Made by a program: the position numbers and the translations under genes. The notes under the pieces were generated by a model, which saw only the letters and a program-made list of their open reading frames with translations, was not told the DNA's origin and did not search any database. A DNA stretch of 39,915 nt from Gracilaria caudata (taxonomy: Eukaryota; Rhodophyta; Florideophyceae; Gracilariales; Gracilariaceae): the NCBI GenBank assembly GCA_030374735.1, contig JASCIV010000139.1:1-39915 (forward strand), read 5' to 3'. This document shows positions 8,119-17,400 of this stretch, in pieces (position 1 is the stretch's first letter; every line of letters begins with the position of its first letter).

Positions 8119-8711
8119 GGTTACAATCGTGTGCGCAAATGGCGGCAATGCTATGAAGCTGTCTAAGCGCAGTGATTCGGATCAGATGTGAACAACGCTT
8201 CAGTCTCAACGTGGCTGGAAGTCGCTGGCGAAAGACAGAGAAACGATGAGGAGTCGAAAACGAGTTGTGGTGAGTACGGAGTCGCGACTGAAACGGGGTG
8301 AACGACGACGATGCGACAGACAAAGAATGCGTCAAGGTTCCGTCGGTGCCCGCAGAAATGCCTAGGTCTTGGACTAGCGCAATTTTGACGCAGGGCCTTT
8401 AATTTCCAAATTGCCGAAACATTGGATTCACGTCTTGATCTCGAAAGAGGAGCTCCATCCCCAGAAGGCTTGAAGACGCTCCGAGGCACCCTCTCTACAG
8501 GAATGATTCCTTGAAAGTTTGTTTTCGTTTCAACGTTTCGAATTGAACCGGAGGGTATGGGTTGGTTTGGCTGCCAAAAAACGCCACAGAACTTCAGTTT
8601 GAACTTTCCATGCGAACGTCTGATCAAGAGAGACCGGATGTCCTTGGACTGGCAGTAAGTGATTTCTTGAATGAGTTTCAGCTTGGAAACCGGTAGCCCG
8701 GATTCTTTCAG
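8119..8711. promoter_or_regulatory. Divergent spacer between the eIF2-beta and pseudouridine synthase genes
   Basis: 593 bases between two outward-facing start codons, so it must hold both promoters and 5' leaders. I see no clear TATA box and no RNA gene. A long minus-strand frame runs across most of it into the neighbouring gene, but it has no recognisable content and overlaps TruA coding sequence, so I do not annotate it as a gene. Confidence 0.5.
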
Positions 8712-9677
8712 ATGAGGTCTTTTCTTTTCTTTTCCACTTGCCCACCATGTCTTTCGATTCCGCCCCCGTCGACGAATAATACGACATGCGAAGACAACTC
8801 GAGAAAGCGTTTTCGCGCTCGCGTCGCATACGATGGGACACATTTCAATGGATGGCAGTTCCAATACGAAGTCCGCTCGATACAAGGAGAACTGGAGAAA
8901 GCCATCGAGCGAAAAGTTGGAAAGTTGATACGGGTGGTTGGGGCAAGCAGAACCGATAGTGGGGTACACGCAAGAGGACAAGCTTTACATTTTGATATTC
9001 CTGACGAACTAGCATCTAGGGAAGCCGAAGACATGCAGAAGTTCCAATTTACTTTAAACCAAATTCTGCCGAAGGACGTCAGACTCACGAATTTGGAGCT
9101 GGCTCCGATGGTGAAGCACAACGCAATACCCATGTTTAAGCAAGCCTCGTCAATCACATCTCAGGATGTAAAGCTTCGCCCTTGGCATTCTATCTTTTGC
9201 TCCACTGGAAAGCTATACACATACCGATTTTCTATTGCTAAGTACCTGGATCCGATGCAACGATTGTACAGATATCATGAATGGCGAGCGGCAAGATTCG
9301 GATTTTCTGAGCATACACTACGCGAAGCAACGAAGAAATTTGTGGGATCTCATGACTTTTCAGCGTTTACGAATGCAAGTAGCCCACCACCAGGAATCAC
9401 TGCTCCAGTACGGGTGAATCCCGTTCGGACAATTTGGTCAGCAGATGTGATTCACGAAGGGGATGACATGTATCGAGTTGAGTTCAGAATAAATGGCGCC
9501 TTATACAGGATGATTCGAAACATCATGGGAACAATTTTCGCAGTTAGCTGTGGTCAGCTGGAACTGTCTGATATCGATAGGTTTTTCGAATCACGAGATA
9601 GAAGGATCACTCCGAAGAGTGCTCCGGCCCATGGGCTATGTCTTGAACGTGTGTTTTACGATGACTGGGATGCGTAG
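8712..9677 (+). CDS. tRNA pseudouridine synthase, TruA/PUS family
   Basis: Isomerises uridine to pseudouridine in tRNA; TruA itself acts at positions 38-40 of the anticodon stem-loop. The 321-residue protein has an N-terminal extension of about 30 residues, then RFRARVAYDGTHFNGWQ (family start) and VVGASRTDSGVHARGQ with the catalytic Asp in RTDSGVHA. Later blocks are KLYTYRF with the conserved Tyr, GSHDFSAF, FRINGALYRMIRNIMGT and the closing APAHGLCLERVFY. The single-domain layout and length are closer to bacterial/organellar TruA than to the larger Pus1 or Pus3 proteins, so an organellar role is plausible, but the N-terminal extension is not a clear transit peptide. Confidence 0.93.
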   Translation: MRSFLFFSTCPPCLSIPPPSTNNTTCEDNSRKRFRARVAYDGTHFNGWQFQYEVRSIQGELEKAIERKVGKLIRVVGASRTDSGVHARGQALHFDIPDELASREAEDMQKFQFTLNQILPKDVRLTNLELAPMVKHNAIPMFKQASSITSQDVKLRPWHSIFCSTGKLYTYRFSIAKYLDPMQRLYRYHEWRAARFGFSEHTLREATKKFVGSHDFSAFTNASSPPPGITAPVRVNPVRTIWSADVIHEGDDMYRVEFRINGALYRMIRNIMGTIFAVSCGQLELSDIDRFFESRDRRITPKSAPAHGLCLERVFYDDWDA

Positions 9678-10474
9678 TCAAGCATAGGTCCCACAAAGAG
9701 ACGGGAGAGAAGCACGGTGCTTGTGGAAGGACTAATTCACACTCTGGAAAGCCGGACAGCCGATCCAGGTGTGCCCGTCAACGTCACGGAGGTCCCAACA
9801 TCGCCACAAACCATTGGTTGGAACGGCACACCTGCGCCGAACCGCTGCACGAGGAGTTTCGCTGAGGAGCGAGCGCATATCACTACTCGGAGCCTCTGAA
9901 CCTTGCAAACAGGGCCAAACGAGACTCATATCCCTCGACTCTGAAACAGTGAGAAAGATAACCATTTGCATTGGATACGTTAGTGTCTCCTCAGATCTCC
10001 CGTCTCCTCTTTGACTCACATCTCAGCCTTTTGTCTCGCATAAGCTTCACCCAGTGACAAGCTACCTAAAGAACAAAGTGCTACGTGTTTCTCAGTGGTG
10101 TTAGGAATTAGAGCACATCTTCCACGGTAAGGAAGTAGAAGAAAGCCCAACCACTTTTCAGTTCTTCTCATGACCAGTCCAATTAGTGCTCATGTCAGAG
10201 GCACAAAGATACCCGACAATAGCTTGCGCCCCATCGATTTTTCCCTGGGAACGATGGGCAGAACTCACTCTGAGGAAGTAACGAACAAATCGTCAAATGC
10301 CTTCAGATCTTCCTAAGCTGAACTTGAGATGAGCAGTGAACCCCTTCAAAAGATCATGCGTGACCAAATGCGAGAAACGAAAGAGATCCCATGGAGGAAA
10401 AATGAGCTGCTCTTCATTTCGATAAAGAGATCTTTGCATGTTGTCTTCGTTCATCATGCTTCAATCTCTAACCA
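9678..10474. other. Gene-free spacer between pseudouridine synthase and RNase P subunit genes
   Basis: About 800 bases. A minus-strand frame at 9732-10019 encodes a Cys/Trp-containing stretch (TNGLWRCWDLRDVDGHTWIG) that looks more protein-like than chance, but it lacks an ATG for its first 16 codons and I cannot assign it; it might be a relic of a mobile element. Otherwise I see nothing. Confidence 0.4.
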
Positions 10475-11023
10475 TTACTGCACTTTACAATTGTTTGAAG
10501 GCCATTGAAACCACGGGTTCACTTCTTGACCCCTAGTTAGAGTCGCACGATTCGCCGCTCTCAACTGCAAGTCTTCATTTGGTTTCGGTTCCGTCGTTTT
10601 GTCATGCGAATCATCAACTTCCCTCTCCATATTACTCGTCTTAACCTTCTTTCCCTTCGCCATGGACTGCTCCGGGTTTCTCGCCAAGTACCGCTTCACA
10701 AAACCGCAGTGACCACATTTCACAACGAGATGACGCTCACGCCTTGATGCTATCCGATAAGTTGCGGGCGGATCGCCAACACCTGGGAGAAGCGTGGAAT
10801 TGCACTTCTTGCAGAACAGGCGCTTAACAGACACAGAATCAAGTGTTAAGTTGACCCGACGGCATATTTGCCTTGATGTGCGTGCGTAAAACTTGGAAAC
10901 CGAGGGGGCCCTTTCTGAAAGTATCGTGGATGCCGCTATTAGATGAGTCAGACGAAGCGCTGCGTCTTCCTCCCTGGGGGCCTTTTTCTTCTTCGCGTTA
11001 CCCTTGAACCGTTTTTGTCCCAT
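10475..11023 (-). CDS. RNase P / MRP protein subunit, Rpr2/Rpp21/Snm1 family
   Basis: Subunit of the ribonucleoprotein that removes 5' leaders from precursor tRNAs. The 182-residue protein starts at the ATG at 11023 (MGQKRFKGNAKKKK). After a basic N-terminus and a helical segment (LRLTHLIAASTILS, then ISKFYAR-like SVSKFYARTSRQI) comes a zinc ribbon: VKRLFCKKCNSTLLPG and, 30 residues later, VVKCGHCGFVKRY, with both CxxC pairs in place. The basic SRRERHLVVKCGHCG block is typical of Rpr2/Rpp21. The C-terminal 60 residues are low complexity. The family match is strong; whether it serves RNase P, MRP or both cannot be told from sequence. Confidence 0.88.
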   Translation of the reverse strand: MGQKRFKGNAKKKKAPREEDAALRLTHLIAASTILSERAPSVSKFYARTSRQICRRVNLTLDSVSVKRLFCKKCNSTLLPGVGDPPATYRIASRRERHLVVKCGHCGFVKRYLARNPEQSMAKGKKVKTSNMEREVDDSHDKTTEPKPNEDLQLRAANRATLTRGQEVNPWFQWPSNNCKVQ

Positions 11024-13106
11024 GACTGCCAAGAGTAGGCCAAGTCACGGCGTAGCAACTGACGAAGTGGATTTGTGGGGCACGTGTCTTTGTGCCGTTT
11101 ACCTCAACAACACCCAACTCCATCAAAACCCTCCTAGTCCCGTCGTATTTCTGTCGCGGTTCAGAAGTAGCGGCGATAAACCTAGCGCCAAAACACGTCA
11201 ACCCAAGAACTCGTGGCAGCCACGGTAATTGCCGTTTCAGTACACAGGGCAAACGATACTTGGCTGCGTAAGAATCACTTGGTAGTACGAAGGGTAGAAC
11301 GCTACCTAAGTTGGTAGAACGCTACGTGTAGTCAAGAATCAATAAAAGCTGAAAACAAAAACTGTAGATACCTTCGCAAGCCATCATCATGATCTTCTTT
11401 TTATGAGCACAATCATGATGATGATGATCATCATCAGGATCGATGGCATCGCAGCTTCCCTCGGAACAGTACCTCGTCCCCCAGCACAAATTGAGCCATT
11501 TGTTTGCCACACTTTAGCCGTCTTTCATTCAGCAGTTTCGCCTGCGTGACGTCCTTCATCACTCTCGTCCCTCTCCATCGAAGCCCGCGCCACAGCACCT
11601 CACCTCGAGACCGCGTCCTCCCTCCCCTGCTTCGAGCAAGCAGAAACCGTTACTCTCTCTCTCTCGTTTACGAAACGCGCACGTCAGTTACTCGTACGCG
11701 GGGGTTTGCTAAAGACCCCAACACCTAGAACACCTCTATATCGTAGCTACCGACTACAAATTAGCAGCCTTGCTACACACTGGGCTCCAACAAGAAAGTG
11801 TCAGGTCCCTAAGATGTTTTCATCTGCTACGAGAGCGTTTCGTCACCGACGCTTATAGCATTCTTCATCCGCTTAATCTCTTCATTCAAAACCGTTACTA
11901 TAGCTCTGGACTGTTTGTTGGACGGTAGAGTTGAGGTGTAGGGTATGATGTTGATGATGATGGTGACTTTATTTACGGCATAATGGGTGCGCCCATGATG
12001 CTGGAGCTTCGTCACTCTATTCACTTTTACGTACGTTTTAGCGGTTTACAATCACAACAGGTTGAAGGATAGAATGATGCCGAAGTTCAACTAACTACTT
12101 CATCTTTGGCAACAACTATGAGAGATATCCCTCTTGCCACCTGCATCTGATACCGCTACAGCATAATATTTGATCCTAACAAAACCTTGTTTTTACGATG
12201 CTCTCCCGGATTCTTATCGTGTTGAAGATGGTTGGTTGATTTGGCACAGAACCTTGTTTCCAGCATGAATGTCAGCATATAATGGTACGTTCACCTAGTA
12301 GTTTATAAGGGCAGGCCAGTGGCTATTAAGTGCTAGCAGTGAAGTACTGCCCTCGTCTTCAGTTTCACTCCTTCTCGGCTGTGACTCTCCGTAAGATAAT
12401 CTTCACTGTACAATAATGTGATGTTGTGTATAATATGTTCTCTTTTCTTTCAGTACACTCCTGTGCTGTACTCCATCTCGCTGGAATTTCAGTGGGCTGC
12501 TCACAACGGTGACCGTAGGTATTCGATGCTGTGAGGCGGGTGCGTTGACCCTTTACGCTTGTTCGACGAAAGAGCAGTGACTGCAATTAATACTTAAAAG
12601 CCGAGTGACTAGTTTGCAATCAAGAGTTTGAGTTTCTCTGTAGAACCATGGGAAGGCGAAGAACCATTTGCAAGCACACAAGGTTTTGCCTTCCCAAAAC
12701 CCAATTTGTGAAAGCAGGAATTACTAAGCACTGCAGTTGTCATTGCTTGGTCAGAATCCATTCTGAGATGATCGCTGATGTAGTAAGTGTTCGACACACA
12801 AGACAGGATCAAGGTACATCGAAGCATGTAGATACGGAGTAATGGCAACCGTGAATAACAGATGAGTGGCTGATCTGAAAAATAATAAGGGTTGCATCAC
12901 GAGACTGAAGGGTTGACAAAGACAGCGGCATTTCTCTGATACATGTTTAAGAGCTTGGGTTTGCGGAATCTTTCCAAATCGTAGCTAGTTGAAGCACAAA
13001 GACAGCGTATGCATTCTGCGAGAAAGTGAACTGACTATATAAGATTATTGCTCGTGAACATAGAACAGGCTTGATGGGTAGCGTTTGCTAAGCGCATCTG
13101 TGCCAC
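11024..13106. other. Gene-poor spacer with small repeats
   Basis: About 2 kb with no convincing gene; short frames on both strands show no recognisable domain. Items seen: a perfect 13-base direct repeat, GGTAGAACGCTAC, at 11293-11305 and 11313-11325; a trinucleotide palindrome around 11415-11437 in which ATG repeats meet CAT repeats; a short (CT)n tract near 11656-11667; and a weak hairpin with GGGCAG/CTGCCC arms near 12310-12352. The right end may contain 3' sequence of the fragmented locus that follows. Confidence 0.45.
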
Positions 13107-14150
13107 CTACAAGGCGTAAGTTGATTTGGGAGTCGTTGGGTGCTTGATGACCACATAATCTAGAATAAAAAGAAATACGAGTGTGATGAAAATGTTTAAT
13201 ACTGAGGGGCGAGAGTTGATGAAGGTGTAGCGTACAAGTCGCATGTGATGCGTAAGGATGTATACAAATGTTGCTAGAAGTACAATGATCTTGACAGACA
13301 TCCAAACTAGAGCTGAGGAGAATCAAGCAGCATTTGTTAAGTAGGGGTTGGAAGGCATCCCCCCATAGCTCAGAGAAAGCGAACAGAACAATCCATACAC
13401 AGCAAGCACACGAACATCAAAAATAGTGAATGTGGCTAATAGAAAGAGCGTCAAAATTGCTTCGGAGCTGCTTGCAAAGCCGGGCACATGGAGCGCATAG
13501 CATGGCCAACAACCTTCTTCATAGAGCGAAGAACAACCTGTTTGGCGATAAACCGGGCCGAAAAGCGAAGCACGCGCACCCAACGTGGGCACTGACGATG
13601 AGTAACATTAAGCGTAGTAGTGGAATCAGTAGTGGAGGGAACAATTGCCACTGTCTGTTGTCGATTGGCCGTCGAAGCCGACGACAGTGCCGCGAACGGG
13701 CAGGTCGCAACGCGCTTGGGAGATGACGGCGACTGTTGTGGCTGGATGTCAACGGCGGCTGTGCTCAGCTTTGACAACCGCAGCTCTGGCGGCGAGGAGA
13801 TATCTGACACGTCGTGTGCGGACGACGCGGCGGAATTGAGCGACATGGCTGGATATGTTCCGAGGAGACGAGATCGATCAAGGCATGAAGCTGCGGTGAA
13901 GTAGCAAGCCGAGGAGAGCGGACGAGTGCTTTAAAAGCTGGGTGTCGAGCGACGGTTTTCTTCACATTCAACTCGACATACTGGGCTATACTGGACACAC
14001 ACGCAGCCAGGAGCGCAGGCCCGTCAATGGCTGCTTCATCACATGATCATTGCTGACGTCGGTGTTGCCATTTTTGCGTGCGCTGTCGACATTTGATGCG
14101 CTGGATTTGATGCATCCCAGCATTTTCTTGCGCGCAGCTTTGTTGCCCAT
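13107..14150 (-). pseudogene. Fragmented membrane-protein-like locus (introns, frameshifts or decay)
   Basis: Four protein-like stretches follow one another on the minus strand in changing frames. From an ATG at 14150: MGNKAARKKMLGC. One frame on, about 14039-13860: AAIDGPALLAACVSSIAQYV, then ELNVKKTVARHPAFKALVRS. From an ATG at 13846: a Ser/Thr-rich segment MSLNSAASSAHDVSD to about 13530. From about 13480: a hydrophobic segment, EAILTLFLLATFTIFDVRVL, then after a stop at 13323-13325 in the same frame LVWMSVKIIVLLATFVYIL and VLNIFITLVFLFILDYVV to TAG at 13107. The last stop sits just upstream of CTCCTCAG with TACTTAAC about 25 bases before it, a good 3' splice site, so at least one intron is plausible. 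I find no convincing set of donor sites for the whole, and do not recognise the family. It is either a small multi-exon membrane protein gene or a decayed one. Confidence 0.35.
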
Positions 14151-14210
14151 TGCGAATTTTAGCTTTAAAATAGCGCAATCGTTCACCTGGTGCGCACCAC
14201 GAGACAAGTG

Positions 14211-14291
14211 GATAACGTGGCCGAGTGGTTAAGGCGATGGACTGCTAATCCATTTCCCTAGGGAGCGAGAGTTCGAATCTCTCCGTTATCG
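14211..14291 (+). tRNA. tRNA-Ser (anticodon GCU)
   Basis: The acceptor stem GATAACG (14211-14217) pairs with CGTTATC (14284-14290), leaving discriminator G at 14291. The D arm carries GCCGAGTGGTTAAGGC, an excellent internal A box. The anticodon arm ATGGACTGCTAATCCAT presents GCT, reading serine AGC/AGU codons. A long variable arm and T arm GAGAGTTCGAATCTCTC (B box) complete a class II tRNA, as expected for serine. There is no intron and CCA is not encoded. A run of seven T at 14304-14310 is the RNA polymerase III terminator. Confidence 0.97.
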
Positions 14292-14303
14292 CGCAACTCC
14301 GTC

Positions 14304-14310
14304 TTTTTTT
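14304..14310 (+). terminator. RNA polymerase III terminator of tRNA-Ser
   Basis: Seven consecutive T residues, 12 bases after the end of the tRNA, the standard Pol III stop signal. Confidence 0.85.
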
Positions 14311-14362
14311 ATTGCTGACCTTCTTTGCTCAAGCTTCAGCCGTTCAACTGCGGGGAAAGCCT

Positions 14363-15412
14363 CTACGTTCGGGACGAGGACGGAGCTGCATACGAGCCCT
14401 CTCCGTCAAAATGTAATTCATCTCTTTCGCTCCTCCAAAACTGCTGCGGAATATGCTCTTCCACAAAGTCTGCAACCCTCATGAAAAACGCTCCTTTAAT
14501 GCCTCCGCTCTCCACCTGCGTGCGTATGCCATGCGCTAAGTCCGCCCCATCAAAAGCGCATCCCACCACCGCATGCCGCAGGTCATCTTCAACACCGTCA
14601 ACTGACGTCTTCACCACAACATTCTCCACAACGCCCCCTTTCCTAGCATACAAGGTAAGGTGCGTGTTAGAATCGACCTGCGCTTCATAGTGAAAGCGAG
14701 GCGTTTGTCCGTATACCCACGCATGACTACTTAGTTCATCACGTTCCTTCCGGAAGTCTTCCAGTTGATACGGATCTACTTCCTCCACGTTTGCGCTACC
14801 CCCGAAGCGAGCTGCCACCGCCTGCATCATTTGTTCCGTTGTGATGCTGTTATGCATCGATATATTCGTAACTGTTGACCGAATACTTTGCGTACCACTC
14901 GCATGCAGTTCATCACGTAACGGTGATCGAAGTACTCTTGATAATCGAACAAGATCTGAGTCCACCAGCAAAGTGCCATGATGATAAGCTCGGTTACCAG
15001 TAATGCGATATGCCGCCCCAGAAACCTTCATCCCTTCCACCAGAATATCCGCGCGTTCATTCACTGTTGCGCTGATGTTGAGTTCGCTTTGGAGCATTTC
15101 CGCGATCATTGTAGCAGCTTTGTGAGGACTGTACTCATCTCTCGAAGTCATCCAGCAGAAATTCACGTTTCCTTCATCGTGCACCACTGTCCCTCCTCCT
15201 GATCGACGTCTCATGATAGACACTTGTTCCTGTTTTGCGTATGATATATCTGCCTCTTTGAATGCGTTTTGAGTACGTCCTAGAATCACACAGGGCGAGT
15301 TTATGTACAGCAGCAACGTCTGTTTCTTGGATGCTAGCAACAGTCGCTCCTCCGCTGCCAAGTTTGAAAACGCATTTCTTGCTCTCAGAAGCAAAATGCG
15401 AGTCGTATTCAT
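14363..15412 (-). CDS. Lipoate-protein ligase (LplA type)
   Basis: Attaches lipoate, via lipoyl-AMP, to the lysine of lipoyl domains in 2-oxoacid dehydrogenases and the glycine cleavage H protein. The 349-residue product starts at the ATG at 15412. Landmarks: LYINSPCVILGRTQNAFKE (family N-terminal block), IMRRRSGGGTVVHDEGNVNF (adenylate-binding RRxSGGGxVxHDxGN motif), then ADILVEGMKVSGAAYRI with the catalytic-site Lys, and YHHGTLLVDSDL. The C-terminal 130 residues match the accessory domain of LplA-type enzymes, so activation and transfer are probably both present. The N-terminus could be a weak mitochondrial signal. It is transcribed away from the TrpD gene, with about 680 bases and a duplicated CACGTG block between them. 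Confidence 0.95.
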   Translation of the reverse strand: MNTTRILLLRARNAFSNLAAEERLLLASKKQTLLLYINSPCVILGRTQNAFKEADISYAKQEQVSIMRRRSGGGTVVHDEGNVNFCWMTSRDEYSPHKAATMIAEMLQSELNISATVNERADILVEGMKVSGAAYRITGNRAYHHGTLLVDSDLVRLSRVLRSPLRDELHASGTQSIRSTVTNISMHNSITTEQMMQAVAARFGGSANVEEVDPYQLEDFRKERDELSSHAWVYGQTPRFHYEAQVDSNTHLTLYARKGGVVENVVVKTSVDGVEDDLRHAVVGCAFDGADLAHGIRTQVESGGIKGAFFMRVADFVEEHIPQQFWRSERDELHFDGEGSYAAPSSSRT

Positions 15413-15470
15413 CGTACCTAACGACGCTGAGATGGTACGCGAGCTTGGTGGCTCACAAAACAATCACCTT

Positions 15471-15569
15471 GGCTGCTCGTAAACAACACGTGACAATCTT
15501 TGATTTAGCTCAGATCCTCCTCGGCTGCTCGTGAGCAACACGTGACAATCTTGATTCAGTTCCGATCCT
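15471..15569 (+). promoter_or_regulatory. Tandem promoter repeat with two CACGTG boxes
   Basis: Two direct copies of a block of about 47 bases, 15471-15518 and 15523-15569, each running from GGCTGCTCGT through CAACACGTGACAATCTT to GATCCT. Each holds a palindromic CACGTG (15487-15492 and 15539-15544), spaced exactly 52 bases, about five helix turns. CACGTG is the core of bHLH (E-box) and plant-type bZIP (G-box) sites. The block begins only about 60 bases upstream of the lipoate ligase start on the other strand and about 520 bases upstream of TrpD. Confidence 0.6.
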
Positions 15570-16089
15570 GTTTGAGTCCACCACCATGGAAATTCATGCT
15601 CGGATATCCTCAAACCTTGTTTCAACCAGGTGCAAAGGTATGCTCGCAGAGGAAACGCTTTCGTTCAATTAAAGATTATGATACTCCGCATGGAGAGATT
15701 TGCGAGCGCGCGAGTTTAAAACAGCTAAATTCAGGTCGCGATCCGTACACTTCAGCAATGCTCAGCATCAGGCTGATTAAACGGCATTGAGCTCGTCAAA
15801 CATTGCAACAGTTCCGGCCGAATAAAAACTCGCCTCCGATAGGCAGAACCTTAGCTCCCGCAGAGTTGAGTTGAGCGTTTCGATTCGTTGATGTGATCCC
15901 AAGGTTGAGCGTTGTCATTCAACAGGAACCATTGTACGTGTGTGGTTATCAAATCGATCGCCGTGCGACCCTTTTCCGAAGTGCAAGTACACATCAACTG
16001 GTAATACTTTCAAAGAAGTTCGAGATCGCTCACCTTGGTTTGATCCATCTCGCCCGGCGTCTGACTCCGACTCCTGGAACCAATTCAAG
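15570..16089. other. Upstream region of the TrpD gene
   Basis: About 520 bases without a gene. The TrpD frame stays open upstream of its first ATG from 15940, but that part has no in-frame ATG before 16090. No clear TATA box is seen. Confidence 0.4.
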
Positions 16090-17238
16090 ATGAGACAAAT
16101 CCGGAGGCGTTGCAATCCCTCGTTTGTAGGGTCTCCCTCCGTGCTGCGATGGCGACACCAACAAGTTACATTCGTTCAATCTGCAAGAATGCGTTACACA
16201 AGCCGCAAAACCATCCGATGCTCTATGAAACCCTATCTAGAGAAGCTGGTTTCCTTACAAGACCTCACGTCTACCGAAGCTACGGAAGCAGTGAGCTATA
16301 TTCTGAGCGGCGAGGCATCCGAATCTGAAATCGCTGCTTTTCTTGCTGTTCTTGCGGCGAAAGGTGAGACGTCCGACGAGGTCTTCGGCACTGTCAAAGC
16401 AATGAGAAAGGAAATGGTGCCAGTAGTTTCACCATATCCAGTCCTGGATATCGTTGGTACAGGAGGTGATGGCTTCAATACAGTCAACATTTCCACTGCC
16501 GCATCAATACTGGCAGCCGCGGCGGGATGCAAAGTGGCTAAGCATGGAAATCGCTCTGTCAGCTCCAAGAGCGGCAGTGCGGACGTGCTCGAGGCGTTGG
16601 GAGTAAACATACAACTCTCTCCAGAAGGTGTTTCAAAATGCATAGACCAGGCCGGAATCGGTTTCATGTTCGCACGACTCCATCACCCGAAAATGCGCTT
16701 CGTCGGTCCCGTTCGACAGGCTTTGAAGATTCGAACGTTGTTCAACATTATTGGACCACTTCTCAATCCCTGCAGTGCAGAGTACGCTGTAATTGGTGTC
16801 GCTAGACCATCCCTACTTGATACAATGGCTGATGTCCTAATCTCATCCGGCGTCAAACATGGTGTTGTCGTTCATACCGCAGGACTTGATGAGTACAGCA
16901 ACACAGGAGTATCAAGTGTGGTTGAGTTTGTTAACGGCGTCAAGGAACAGAAGACATTCGATCCTGAGAAAGAGTTAGGAATGCCTCGAGTGCATGTTTC
17001 CTCTCTTAAAGGAGGTGATGCCGTCGAAAATGCTTCCATTATTCGCGATGTTTTCTCTGGGAAGCTAAAGGGGCCTGTCACGGACGCCATTGCTTTGAAC
17101 GCAGCTGTAGGTTGCTACGTTTATGGACTTGATCCAAACATTGGCGTTGCTATGGAACGCATAAATGGGGTGTTGGCTTCAGGTAAAGCAACTGAAGTAC
17201 TTGATAATTGGGCAGCTGTTTCGCAGTCCGCAAAGTGA
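16090..17238 (+). CDS. trpD: Anthranilate phosphoribosyltransferase with organelle presequence
   Basis: Second committed step of tryptophan synthesis: anthranilate plus PRPP gives phosphoribosyl-anthranilate. Encodes 382 residues from the ATG at 16090. The first 45 residues (MRQIRRRCNPSFVGSPSVLR and on) are basic and Ser/Arg-rich, fitting a plastid or mitochondrial transit peptide. Mature enzyme landmarks: VLDIVGTGGDGFNTVNIST (PRPP-binding GTGGD loop), AKHGNRSVSSKSGSADVLEALG (KHGNRxxSSxxGSADxLE), GFMFARLHHPKMRFVGPVR (anthranilate site with the conserved Arg), and RTLFNIIGPLLNP. Length without the presequence is standard. It is a stand-alone enzyme, not fused to other tryptophan genes, as in plants, algae and some fungi. 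Confidence 0.97.
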   Translation: MRQIRRRCNPSFVGSPSVLRWRHQQVTFVQSARMRYTSRKTIRCSMKPYLEKLVSLQDLTSTEATEAVSYILSGEASESEIAAFLAVLAAKGETSDEVFGTVKAMRKEMVPVVSPYPVLDIVGTGGDGFNTVNISTAASILAAAAGCKVAKHGNRSVSSKSGSADVLEALGVNIQLSPEGVSKCIDQAGIGFMFARLHHPKMRFVGPVRQALKIRTLFNIIGPLLNPCSAEYAVIGVARPSLLDTMADVLISSGVKHGVVVHTAGLDEYSNTGVSSVVEFVNGVKEQKTFDPEKELGMPRVHVSSLKGGDAVENASIIRDVFSGKLKGPVTDAIALNAAVGCYVYGLDPNIGVAMERINGVLASGKATEVLDNWAAVSQSAK

Positions 17239-17400
17239 GGAGACCGCCAATGAGAGAAGCAACCATTTTCGAAGCTGATCCTCCTGATCAAATGGCCATC
17301 ATCTGGCCAACTTTTGGCGTTCAGAGCACGTGAACTTCTGAACGCAAACACGATCAACCCTTCGAAACTTTCTCCAGAGCTTGTTGCTCATTTTTGTGCT

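Noticed and set aside
8163..8981. Minus-strand frame of 272 codons across the spacer and the start of the pseudouridine synthase gene
   Set aside because: It overlaps strongly conserved TruA coding sequence, has no ATG where a gene would start sensibly and no recognisable domain; it is most likely a chance frame.
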